A stretch of DNA of 64,000 bases from assembly GCF_947488835.1 (NCBI RefSeq), contig NZ_CANLBK010000004.1:248001-312000 (forward strand), given 5' to 3'. This DNA is from an uncultured Marinobacter sp. (GTDB taxonomy: Bacteria; Pseudomonadota; Gammaproteobacteria; Pseudomonadales; Oleiphilaceae). Below are positions 35,628 to 44,898 of this stretch, piece after piece. The first letter of the stretch is position 1. Each line of letters begins with the position of its first letter. Made by a program: the position numbers and the translations under genes. The notes beneath the pieces were generated by a model. The model did not search any database, was not told where the DNA came from, and saw only the letters and a program-made list of their open reading frames with translations.

Positions 35628-36089
35628 ATGAGCAAAAAAAATTTACAGGTACGCATTCTTGATGACCGGATTGGCAACCAGATTGCGTTCCCCGAGTACG
35701 CCACCGAAGGATCGGCTGGGTTGGATCTGAGGGCTTGCCTTGATGAGCCCCTGACCCTGCATCCCGGGGATACCCAGCTCATCCGAACCGGGCTGTCCAT
35801 TTATATTGCAGATCCGTCTCTGGCGGCCATGATACTGCCCCGAAGCGGGCTGGGTCACAAACACGGCATTGTGCTGGGCAATCTGGTTGGATTGATCGAT
35901 TCCGACTACCAGGGCGAATTGATGGTGTCTTGCTGGAACCGCGGCAACACCGCCTTCACTGTGGAAGTGGGCGAGCGGATTGCTCAACTGGTGCTGGTGC
36001 CGGTAATTCAGGCGAATTTTGAAGTGGTTTCCGAGTTTGATGCCAGCGCCCGGGGCGAGGGTGGCTTCGGCTCTACCGGAACCCGCTAG
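35628..36089 (+). CDS. dut: dUTP diphosphatase
   Basis: Hydrolyses dUTP to dUMP, keeping uracil out of DNA and feeding dTMP synthesis. 153 residues; the five trimeric dUTPase motifs are visible: [35 protein letters not shown] and the C-terminal [10 protein letters not shown]. Starts one base after coaBC, downstream of which it is translated. Confidence 0.97.
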   Translation: MSKKNLQVRILDDRIGNQIAFPEYATEGSAGLDLRACLDEPLTLHPGDTQLIRTGLSIYIADPSLAAMILPRSGLGHKHGIVLGNLVGLIDSDYQGELMVSCWNRGNTAFTVEVGERIAQLVLVPVIQANFEVVSEFDASARGEGGFGSTGTR

Positions 36090-36173
36090 CCTTAGCGCAG
36101 AAACCCGCTGTGGCGTCTATACTTTGCCGACAAGTGCTTGTCCAGGACAAAAAAGATAATTGCAGGATGAACT

Positions 36174-36437
36174 ATGAAACTGGGTAAGAAGAAAGTGACT
36201 GAGGTGTCCGTTGATGAGCAACCGACAGCCAAAGCAGAAAAAAAACCAAAATCCCGGGCTTCCGCAAGCTCTAAAATGATCCATCTGGGACAGACGGCGA
36301 TCAAGCAGGCGCTGGTTGTTTTGGTAGCTGCTGTTGCAGCAGTGGCTCTCGTTTATTTTCTGGTATTGCTGCCAGCGGCCGAGCAACGTTACAGCGCCTG
36401 GAAAGCCGCTGAAGCCGATGCTGCGCTCAGCGCATAA
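36174..36437 (+). pseudogene. N-terminal membrane-anchor fragment of the AlgC protein, cut off by a frameshift
   Basis: 87 codons ending at TAA 36435-36437. A basic, Lys-rich cytoplasmic head (about 1-40) is followed by one hydrophobic helix (about 43-68, ALVVLVAAVAAVALVYFLVLL) and the start of a periplasmic helix. In the next frame over, the sequence continues without a break as AQRISQYLTLMQQSVNGLA into the algC reading frame. One extra base near 36425 would join them into one protein of about 880 residues, similar to the long AlgC I recall from Pseudomonas. Either a real mutation or a sequencing error; no classical slippery site is present. Its ribosome site is a GCAGGA near 36164. Confidence 0.7.
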
Positions 36438-36454
36438 GTCAGTACCTTACCTTG

Positions 36455-38827
36455 ATGCAGCAGAGCGTGAATGGTCTGGCAACCCAGCCTCATGTTGTAG
36501 ATGCGTTGATGGATCGTGCAGATCCCGCCACGGTCCAGCAGAGATTGGCGACCGCCTTACCCGGCGTGCAGGCAGCCTATCTGTTTCCATATCGCCAGAT
36601 TCCCAGAACTGGCGACGCAAACGGCTTGCTTGGTTTTGCGGGTCTTGATTTGGCTCGTCGCGCTGAGAACACTCAACTCCTGCACCCGGATGCGTTCCCG
36701 CGTGAAAATCGCTGGTATGTCCAGATGGCCGTTCCGGTTCGCAACCCTTCCAGTAAGGCGGTCGTGGGCAGTCTTCTGCTGGTATTTGATGCCACTCAGT
36801 TGCAGCCGCTTCTCTCCGTTAACAACACTCAGCTTGGAGGCGAGTTAGCGTTAGTGCAGACCGTCTCCGGAGCATCCCGCACGTTCGTGAGTAACGGCGG
36901 CAGTGCTGGAGCAAATGCAAGTACAGCTGAAACCCGGACTCTCGCCAACCCTGACTGGGTTCTGCGCTATACACCGAACGCCGTTCCAGAGCCTCCCATC
37001 AATATCATCTGGGTTGCGCTGTTGATGGGTGTGCCGTCTGTCATAGCCGCCATACTGGTGTGGGTATTGCTGATTAGCGCCCAGAAGAATTTGCGCCAGG
37101 AAGTGACCAACTTGATTCAGTGGGCTCACAAGGTATTTGGTGGTGAGCGACAAAAGTTGCCCAGCTTCCAGTGGGATATGGTTGCCTCCGCCGCCGAGGT
37201 GCTTTACAGGCTCTCCCAGGTTGTAGAAAAGCGCCTGTCAAAAGCTGCAGAGACAGCGAAGCCGAAGCCCGCCAAGAAAAGTGGGTCGGCCGAGATTGGA
37301 GACGCTGAGCCGTTGTTTCAGGATAGCGACATACCTGATATTGATATGTTGGACGGCGATGAAGATGTTCTGGGCTTTGGCAGTGGTTCGAGCGACAGCT
37401 CGTTCTTTGCTGGCGGAGACATGCCAGATGTTGAAGAGGTCGATGAGCCAGTTGTTGAAATGTCGCCGGACATCTTCAGGGCCTACGACATTCGGGGCAT
37501 TGTTGGCGAGACCTTATCTCCGTCTGTTGTGCTGCAAATAGGCACAGCCATAGGGTCAGAGGCCATCAGCCGAGGGTTGTCATCGTTGTGCATAGGCTAC
37601 GATGGCCGCCACTCGAGCCCCGGGCTGGCAGACGCGCTGGCTCGTGGTGTCATGGCATCCGGTTGTAATGTGATTCATGTGGGCGCTGTGCCAACGCCGG
37701 TGTTGTATTTCGCGACCCATCACCTTGAAAATGGGTCGGGTGTTATGGTGACGGGAAGTCACAACCCGGCTAACTACAATGGCCTCAAGATCATGCTGGG
37801 CGGTGAAACCCTCTCTGGTGACGCCATCAAGGCGCTCTACCGGAGAGTAAAGACCGGTGATCTGGCTGCGGGCCGTGGTGAGCAGTCTTCTGAAGATGTT
37901 CGCCGGGCTTATCTTGATCGAATTGTGGGCGATATCGCAGTGGCAGCGCCGCTCAAGGTTGTTGTAGATGCCGGCAACGGCATTGCGGGCGAGTTGGGCC
38001 CCATGTTGATTGAAGAGCTTGGCTGTGAGGTTATTCCATTGTACTGCGAGGTGGACGGAGACTTCCCGAATCATCATCCGGACCCTGGCAAGCCAGCCAA
38101 CCTTGCGGATCTGATTGAAAGAGTGAAGGCCGAAGGCGCAGATCTTGGTGTGGCCTTTGATGGCGATGGCGACCGGCTGGGTCTGGTGACGAATACCGGT
38201 AAGATTATCTGGCCAGATCGCCTGCTGATGCTCTTTGCCCGGGATGTGGTGTCACGAAATCCCGGTGCCGATGTGATTTACGATGTGAAGTGCAGCCGAC
38301 GGCTTGCCGGTGTGATTTCGGAAGCGGGTGGGCGCCCCATTATGTGGAAAACCGGTCATTCGCTGATGAAGGCAAAGATGAAGGAGACCGGCGCTTTGCT
38401 GGCAGGTGAAATGAGTGGCCATATTTTCTTTGCTGAGCGCTGGTACGGATTTGATGATGGCCTATATGCAGCGGCCAGGCTGCTGGAAATACTGGGCATA
38501 GAAGACCGGCACAGTAGCGAAGTGTTTGAAGACTTCCCCGAGGATATAAGCACGCCGGAGCTTAACGTTGAAGTCACCGAAAGCAGCAAGTTCACCATAA
38601 TGGAGCAACTTGGTGCAGAGGGTGATTTTGGCGACGGTAATATCAGCAAGATTGATGGTATTCGTGTGGATTACGCCGATGGTTGGGGGTTGTGCCGCGC
38701 CTCTAATACCACACCCATGCTGGTACTTCGCTTTGAAGCTGAAACGGAAGAGGCGTTGGAGCGGATAAAAGATGTTTTCCGGGCCCAGCTCCAGAAAGTA
38801 GCACCGGATCTTGTGGCTGACTTCTGA
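36455..38827 (+). CDS. algC: Phosphomannomutase/phosphoglucomutase AlgC with a membrane-linked N-terminal region
   Basis: 790 residues from ATG 36455. About 1-180 is a sensor-like, probably periplasmic domain; 183-210 is a membrane helix (IIWVALLMGVPSVIAAILVW); 211-335 is a Lys- and Asp-rich linker. The mutase core from about 338 (MSPDIFRAYDIRG) interconverts mannose- or glucose-6-phosphate and the 1-phosphates for polysaccharide precursors. The phospho-serine is in VMVTGSHNPANYNG, the metal loop is FDGDGDRLG, the sugar loop is GEMSGHIFF and the phosphate-binding site is RASNTTPMLVLRFE. The first membrane helix is in the separate frame at 36174-36437, so the start used here is only the first available one after the break. 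Confidence 0.9.
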   Translation: MQQSVNGLATQPHVVDALMDRADPATVQQRLATALPGVQAAYLFPYRQIPRTGDANGLLGFAGLDLARRAENTQLLHPDAFPRENRWYVQMAVPVRNPSSKAVVGSLLLVFDATQLQPLLSVNNTQLGGELALVQTVSGASRTFVSNGGSAGANASTAETRTLANPDWVLRYTPNAVPEPPINIIWVALLMGVPSVIAAILVWVLLISAQKNLRQEVTNLIQWAHKVFGGERQKLPSFQWDMVASAAEVLYRLSQVVEKRLSKAAETAKPKPAKKSGSAEIGDAEPLFQDSDIPDIDMLDGDEDVLGFGSGSSDSSFFAGGDMPDVEEVDEPVVEMSPDIFRAYDIRGIVGETLSPSVVLQIGTAIGSEAISRGLSSLCIGYDGRHSSPGLADALARGVMASGCNVIHVGAVPTPVLYFATHHLENGSGVMVTGSHNPANYNGLKIMLGGETLSGDAIKALYRRVKTGDLAAGRGEQSSEDVRRAYLDRIVGDIAVAAPLKVVVDAGNGIAGELGPMLIEELGCEVIPLYCEVDGDFPNHHPDPGKPANLADLIERVKAEGADLGVAFDGDGDRLGLVTNTGKIIWPDRLLMLFARDVVSRNPGADVIYDVKCSRRLAGVISEAGGRPIMWKTGHSLMKAKMKETGALLAGEMSGHIFFAERWYGFDDGLYAAARLLEILGIEDRHSSEVFEDFPEDISTPELNVEVTESSKFTIMEQLGAEGDFGDGNISKIDGIRVDYADGWGLCRASNTTPMLVLRFEAETEEALERIKDVFRAQLQKVAPDLVADF

Positions 38828-38869
38828 TGGCAGCCCAGTAGGAATCCTGTTTTTATTCTGATTTATTAA

Positions 38870-39775
<906 letters not shown>

Positions 39776-39815
39776 TGATTTTCTGTAACTGACGCGCTGC
39801 CTGAGGACTTTACGG

Positions 39816-41069
39816 ATGAAACGCCTACTCACAACTCTGATACTGGCAGCTTTGATTGGGTTTGCCGTATTCAAGGCCGGGGTCTGGTGGCTGGCGGACC
39901 AGCGCATGGCAGAAGCGCGCCAGGCGCTTGGTGAAAGTGGCGTTCTGGAGCGGGGTAAAATTGGTTCCGGCGTAGAAGGGCGATTGGTATTCACTGAGGC
40001 ATCATGGCAGGGCTTCGAACTGACCCAGCCTCTGGTTATTGGCCGCGCTGAATTTGAGGCCGGGTCGCCTGTTGCTTTGCTTCAGGCTCTCGTCGATCCA
40101 GCCCAGCTGCCGGCCAGCTGGTCGTTGCAGGCCGAAGGGCTGGCGCTGGTGCTCGAGGCAACCATGTTCCGCAACTGGGTAACAGCAGACGGCGCCAGCG
40201 GCCGTGAACAGGCCGCACTATTTGCTCTTCCCTGTGCTCCGGACCCGCGCCAGCATCTTGGCAGTGGCGACCTGTTACGCATGGGCATCACCCGCTTATC
40301 CGGCGAATTGGTGCTGGAGCAGACACCTGAGCGGCTTCACCTTGAACTGAACTCGGCAAATACCGGCAGCCTTGAGCTCAACTGGCCGGGTGCCCGCATT
40401 GACCTGATCTCACCAGAAACAACCTTGACGAGCTCATCTCAGCCCCTGGAGGTTACTGTCAGAGACGGAGGGCTCATGCGCCGGGTGGCGGCTTACTGTG
40501 CCCGAGAGTCCGGTTTGGGGACCTCGCAGTGGGCTGGGCGCGCACTGGAAACCTTCGAAACTGGTCTGAACGCTCGCGGCTGGCGCCCCAGTGAGCAGTT
40601 ACTTGCACTGTATCAACAGTGGTTGCTCGAGGGTGGTGAGGTGACCGCGTCTGTGCGACTGAACCGTGAAGCCCTTGGCGTACCGGTGCGCACAGAGGAT
40701 GAAGGTTCGGATGGCTCCCTGGCCTGGGCCGTAGAATACAATGGCGCAGGGGTGCCGGATGTGTTTCTTCGCAAGGTCGAACCTGTTGTGCCAGAACTCC
40801 CCAAGGAAGCGCTTGAGCCGCTTGTGCCCCGTGAAAATCCAGCGGCAGTCAGCTGGCACGCGGAGGATCTTGAAACCGCACTTGAGTGGGTTGGTCGCAA
40901 GGTGAGGGTGACACTCTCGAATGGGAATATGGTGCAAGGTCGTCTGGCGAGCGTTAGCGAACAGGAATTGGAAGTTGCGCGTGAAGTCGCTGGAGGCGAG
41001 GTGTCCTATCCGATCGTTCTGCGCGCGATTGCAGGGTTCGAGGTCTGGCGACGCGGCCAGGCACAATAG
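39816..41069 (+). CDS. Unknown envelope protein with an Sm-like C-terminal segment
   Basis: 417 residues, family not recognised. An N-terminal membrane helix or signal (about 4-25) is followed by a large soluble part with a beta-rich pattern, then a Pro/Glu-rich linker (about 305-345), and finally residues 359-412. These read VGRKVRVTLSNGNMVQGRL followed by alternating hydrophobic positions and a closing FEVW strand, the spacing of a small Sm/Hfq-like beta barrel. No catalytic motif is seen. It sits between argB and argE, 26 bases before argE, and may be co-transcribed with it. The Sm similarity is by pattern only. Confidence 0.7.
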   Translation: MKRLLTTLILAALIGFAVFKAGVWWLADQRMAEARQALGESGVLERGKIGSGVEGRLVFTEASWQGFELTQPLVIGRAEFEAGSPVALLQALVDPAQLPASWSLQAEGLALVLEATMFRNWVTADGASGREQAALFALPCAPDPRQHLGSGDLLRMGITRLSGELVLEQTPERLHLELNSANTGSLELNWPGARIDLISPETTLTSSSQPLEVTVRDGGLMRRVAAYCARESGLGTSQWAGRALETFETGLNARGWRPSEQLLALYQQWLLEGGEVTASVRLNREALGVPVRTEDEGSDGSLAWAVEYNGAGVPDVFLRKVEPVVPELPKEALEPLVPRENPAAVSWHAEDLETALEWVGRKVRVTLSNGNMVQGRLASVSEQELEVAREVAGGEVSYPIVLRAIAGFEVWRRGQAQ

Positions 41070-41095
41070 CGCTCCAGTAGGGGCGAGGAGACACA

Positions 41096-42292
41096 ATGCC
41101 GCAGTTTGGCGACGATAACGACAGTCGTAAAACGATCAACAGGGCCGACTCGGTTCCGGGCGTGCGTGACATGCTGACCACGCTGGTTTCGCTGCCGTCG
41201 ATCAGTAGCGCATCGGCGGAGTGGGATCACAGCAACGAGCCAGTTGTGCGACGGCTGGGCGAGTGGCTGGAGGCTCTGGGCTTTGCCGTTGAGCTTCTGG
41301 CGGTGCCTGACATGCCCGGCAAGTATAACCTGATTGCAACGCTGGGCAGCGGCTCCGGTGGATTGGTGCTTGCCGGTCACACGGATACCGTGCCGTTCGA
41401 TGATCAGCGCTGGCAAAGCGACCCGTTCACCCTGACAGAAAGGGACAATCGCTGGTACGGCCTGGGCACTTGCGACATGAAGGGCTTTTTCCCCCTGGCT
41501 ATCGAAGCCGCCAAAGCCTTTACTGCCGCGGACCTGAAACAGCCCCTGATTATCCTCGCGACAGCAGACGAGGAAACCTCCATGAATGGCGCCAGAGCGC
41601 TCGCTGAAGCTGGTAAGCCGAAAGCCCGCTATGCGGTTATTGGTGAGCCCACGAGCCTCAAGCCTGTGCGTATGCACAAGGGCATCATGATGGAGCGACT
41701 GACGTTTGAGGGCCAGTCTGGCCATTCTTCTGACCCCAGCCTTGGACGCAATGCGCTGGAAGGTATGCACGAAGCTCTTGGTGAGCTTCTGGCCCTGCGC
41801 ACCGATTGGCAGGCGCAATACCGTAATCCGAATTTCGAGGTGCAGGTGCCAACCCTCAACCTCGGCTGCATCCACGGTGGCGACAATCCGAACCGTATTT
41901 GTGCCCGCTGCGAGCTGCATTTTGACCTGCGCCCGCTGCCCGGTATGAGCATGGAAAACCTGCGTCAGGATATTCTGCACAGGCTTAGACCGTTGGCTGA
42001 GCGGCGCGAGTTAACGATGGAATTTGAACCGCTGTTTGATGGCGTGCCACCGTTTGAGACGCCCGCAGATGCGGCACTGGTGAAAGCCTGTGAAACACTA
42101 ACCGGCCACACTGCCCACGCCGTCGCTTTTGCCACCGAAGCGCCCTGGTTGCAAAAGCTCGGTATGGAAGCCCTGGTTCTTGGCCCGGGCTCTATCGATC
42201 AGGCGCATCAGCCCGACGAGTTTATAGAAATGTCACAGCTTGAGCCCACGGTGAAAATCCTTCAGGGACTCATCAGGCAGTTTTGTCTTTAA
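41096..42292 (+). CDS. argE: Acetylornithine deacetylase
   Basis: M20 metallohydrolase that removes the acetyl group from N-acetylornithine. 398 residues. The zinc ligands are visible in LAGHTDTVP (His), GLGTCDMKGFF (bridging Asp), ADEETSM (catalytic and ligand Glu), VIGEPTSL (ligand Glu) and the C-terminal SIDQAHQPDEFIE (His). The dimerisation domain lies at about 190-300. ATG 41096 is behind GAGGAGACACA. With ArgA next to it, this shows the linear route of arginine synthesis rather than ArgJ transacetylation. Confidence 0.95.
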   Translation: MPQFGDDNDSRKTINRADSVPGVRDMLTTLVSLPSISSASAEWDHSNEPVVRRLGEWLEALGFAVELLAVPDMPGKYNLIATLGSGSGGLVLAGHTDTVPFDDQRWQSDPFTLTERDNRWYGLGTCDMKGFFPLAIEAAKAFTAADLKQPLIILATADEETSMNGARALAEAGKPKARYAVIGEPTSLKPVRMHKGIMMERLTFEGQSGHSSDPSLGRNALEGMHEALGELLALRTDWQAQYRNPNFEVQVPTLNLGCIHGGDNPNRICARCELHFDLRPLPGMSMENLRQDILHRLRPLAERRELTMEFEPLFDGVPPFETPADAALVKACETLTGHTAHAVAFATEAPWLQKLGMEALVLGPGSIDQAHQPDEFIEMSQLEPTVKILQGLIRQFCL

Positions 42293-42352
42293 GTTTCTTC
42301 TAGTATGCGGACGCGCGGGAAATCACGTAAAAATACGATTGGGGAATAACAC

Positions 42353-43660
42353 TTGAAACCAAACGATTGGCTGCATTCTTTTCGCCATTCATCGCCTTAT
42401 ATAAATGCACACCGCGGCCGTACGGTAGTGCTGACCATTCCTGGCGATGCATTTGAGCACGAAAATTTTATTAATATCATCCATGACATCACGCTGCTTG
42501 CCAGCTTGGGTGTGCGCTTGGTTGTTGCTTACGGCGCGCGCCCGCAGATACAGAAACGCCTGGATGAAGCAGGTCTGGAATCATCTTTCTCCCGCAGTCT
42601 TCGCATTACTCCCGAAAACCATTTGCCTCTGGTAATGGAGGCAACCGGTGGCCTACGTGCTCACCTTGAAAGCCAACTGTCTATGGGATTGGTGAATTCG
42701 CCCATGCACAATGCCCGCATTCGGGTCAGCAGTGGCAATTTTGTCACGGCAAAGCCGGTTGGGGTGTTGGATGGCATCGATTTCGGCTACACCGGCAAGG
42801 TGCGTCGCTTGGACGTAGCCGGTATTGAAAAGCAATTGGAGCAGGGACACATCGTTTTGCTTCCGCCCATGGGTTATTCGCCCACCGGAGACGCTTTCAA
42901 CCTTTCCTATGAAGATGTGGGTAGTCAGGTCGCCGCAGCTTTGCAGGTGGAGAAACTCATCGTATTTATTGATGATCAAGGCCTGCTTGAGCAGGACGGC
43001 TCCCTGATCCGCGAACTCTCGGCCCGCCAGGCGCCCGAGCGGTTGGCGGATGGCACGGTTACCGGGCATGACGCAGATCTGTTGCGCGCCGCTTGCGATG
43101 CTTGTGTGAAAGGCGTGCGGCGGGCACATTTTATCAGTTATGTGAACGATGGTGCTTTGCTGGAGGAGTTGTTCACCCGGGACGGCACAGGCACGCTTGT
43201 CAGTGGCGACCACTATGAGCAAATCCGCCAGGCCAGGGCTGAGGACATCGGCGGCATTCTGGGGCTGATCGAGCCGTTGGAAGAGCAGGGCATTCTGGTG
43301 CGGCGTTCGCGGGAAATGCTGGAAACGGATATTGAGCACTATGTTGTTGCAGAGCGTGACGGCACCATTGTGGGCTGCGCCGCCCTGCACAATTACCCGG
43401 AAGAGGGGGCAGGTGAGCTTTCGTGCTTCGCGGTCGATTCGGCTTATCGGCGGGCTGGCAGGGGCGACGACATACTGCTAATGGTGGAAAAGCATGCCCG
43501 TAACCAGGGCATCCAGAAGCTGTTTGTGCTCACCACGCAAACCGAGCACTGGTTCCGTGAGCGCGGCTTCCTGCCCAGCACTGTTCAGTCTTTGCCTGGG
43601 CCAAAGCTTGCGGTTTACAACACACAGCGTAATTCAAAAGTTTTCTTCAAACCGCTCTGA
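42353..43660 (+). CDS. argA: N-acetylglutamate synthase
   Basis: First enzyme of arginine synthesis, 435 residues. An N-terminal amino-acid-kinase domain (about 1-290) without kinase activity binds arginine for feedback; the C-terminal GNAT acetyltransferase (about 295-435) has CFAVDSAYRRAGRGDDIL for acetyl-CoA and HWFRERGF near the end, matching Pseudomonas ArgA closely (LYNFQRNSKVFEKPL there, VYNTQRNSKVFFKPL here). It starts with TTG at 42353 behind GGGGAATAAC. Its last 27 bases overlap the end of the convergent peptidase gene. Confidence 0.94.
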   Translation: MKPNDWLHSFRHSSPYINAHRGRTVVLTIPGDAFEHENFINIIHDITLLASLGVRLVVAYGARPQIQKRLDEAGLESSFSRSLRITPENHLPLVMEATGGLRAHLESQLSMGLVNSPMHNARIRVSSGNFVTAKPVGVLDGIDFGYTGKVRRLDVAGIEKQLEQGHIVLLPPMGYSPTGDAFNLSYEDVGSQVAAALQVEKLIVFIDDQGLLEQDGSLIRELSARQAPERLADGTVTGHDADLLRAACDACVKGVRRAHFISYVNDGALLEELFTRDGTGTLVSGDHYEQIRQARAEDIGGILGLIEPLEEQGILVRRSREMLETDIEHYVVAERDGTIVGCAALHNYPEEGAGELSCFAVDSAYRRAGRGDDILLMVEKHARNQGIQKLFVLTTQTEHWFRERGFLPSTVQSLPGPKLAVYNTQRNSKVFFKPL

Positions 43661-44710
43661 CAGTGATTTCAGCGCAAACTGGCGCTGATCATCAGGTTTT
43701 CGGGAGAGAGTCTCGACGGAGCGATAAAATTCCGGAAAATCGTAACCGGATTCTTTTAATAGCTGTCGGAAGGCAGGTACGTGCTGGTTATATTGGGAAA
43801 AAAGAGCAATTCTGGCGTTGTTGAAGGCTACCGGAGGGATGCCGAACGGGCCAATATTGCTTCCTGGTCTGCTGGTTAGCAGTTGCGCATAGCGCGCATT
43901 AAGCTCATCAAAGAGCTGCTGTTTGCGCTCGCGCAGACTGCTCACCGACAGTACATCTTGTTGTCGATAGAGCTGCTCCAGCTCCGCACTTGTTGCAGAC
44001 ACCAGGGCATGGGTGCTGTTGCGCAACTCGAGTTGATTCAAAGCTTGGACGAAGGCTGCCGGATCGCCGCGTTGGTCTAGCCAGAGCCTCAGGCCCTCCA
44101 GCTCAACTGCAGTGGCGAAACTCTCGTTGAAGGCTGTATCCCCTTTGATATAAACCACCCGGTGGGCCAGTTCGTGAAACATCAGGGCCACCATGCGATC
44201 ATCTTCCAGGTTGGTAAAAGCGGAGTGCAACGGGTCGTCAAACCAGCCCAGCGTCGAATAGGCGGTGACACCGCCGATGAACGTGTCGTAGCCCTTGGCG
44301 CGGTAGGTTTGCTCTTCTTTCCGGGCATCTTCAAGGTGAAAGTAGCCCCGATAGGCCTGGCAGCCCAGAACCGGATAGCACCATTGGTGAGGTTGCAGGG
44401 AAAATTCGGGCACTGCCACAAGGTTGACCACAACCCAGGGGTGCTCCAGAACAACATAGTCGGTGAAGGCATCGCCCGCCGACAGCCCCAGGCGATCACG
44501 TGCAAACTGCAGAGCCTGGCGCGAAAGGGTAAGTTTGTCACGGAGCTCCGGGGGCGTGTCTTCACTGGTGATAAGGCTGTCGACCGGTTTACCAACTATA
44601 GTTAAAGCCAGGTGGCCGCGAATGGCTTGGGTGTAGTAGCTGACTGTGGTGCAACCACTCAGTAGTGTTATCAGTAGTAAAAGTGTATAGATCTGACTAA
44701 GCTGTTTCAT
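43634..44710 (-). CDS. Putative zinc aminopeptidase lipoprotein
   Basis: 358 residues. A lipoprotein signal ends in LLSGC (Cys20). The zinc site MFHELAHRVVYIKGDTAFNESFATAVE (residues about 175-201; HExxH plus a downstream Glu) fits the family of predicted bacterial aminopeptidases (PF10023 type). WFDDPLHSAF upstream is also typical. It would be membrane-anchored and face the periplasm. Substrate unknown. It is convergent with argA and overlaps its 3' end by 27 bases, with no terminator between them. Confidence 0.82.
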   Translation of the reverse strand: MKQLSQIYTLLLLITLLSGCTTVSYYTQAIRGHLALTIVGKPVDSLITSEDTPPELRDKLTLSRQALQFARDRLGLSAGDAFTDYVVLEHPWVVVNLVAVPEFSLQPHQWCYPVLGCQAYRGYFHLEDARKEEQTYRAKGYDTFIGGVTAYSTLGWFDDPLHSAFTNLEDDRMVALMFHELAHRVVYIKGDTAFNESFATAVELEGLRLWLDQRGDPAAFVQALNQLELRNSTHALVSATSAELEQLYRQQDVLSVSSLRERKQQLFDELNARYAQLLTSRPGSNIGPFGIPPVAFNNARIALFSQYNQHVPAFRQLLKESGYDFPEFYRSVETLSRKPDDQRQFALKSLSERFEENF

Positions 44711-44898
44711 AGACCAAGGTGTTACGGTTAGGCGGTATATGTGTCCGTCACTGATCGCTATAGTACACTTATCGTATTGGTAATTAGCACCAGCATTTAT
44801 TTATAGAAGCAAGTGGCAGCGGCCACTTTTCAGGGACGTTAGTCGCTGGCGAGCAGAATATGCGACCGCCCTCGGCTTTGCGCAACATCAGGTAGTTC

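Noticed and set aside
34388..35800. A 470-codon minus-strand reading frame, longer than the plus-strand gene under it
   Set aside because: The plus strand holds coaBC with all motifs of both enzyme halves and the start of dut. The antisense frame has no family features and arises from codon bias.
36420..36455. Programmed -1 frameshift joining the two algC frames
   Set aside because: No X-XXY-YYZ slippery heptamer is present at the junction and no clear pseudoknot or internal ribosome-site stimulator was seen. A missing base is the simpler reading.
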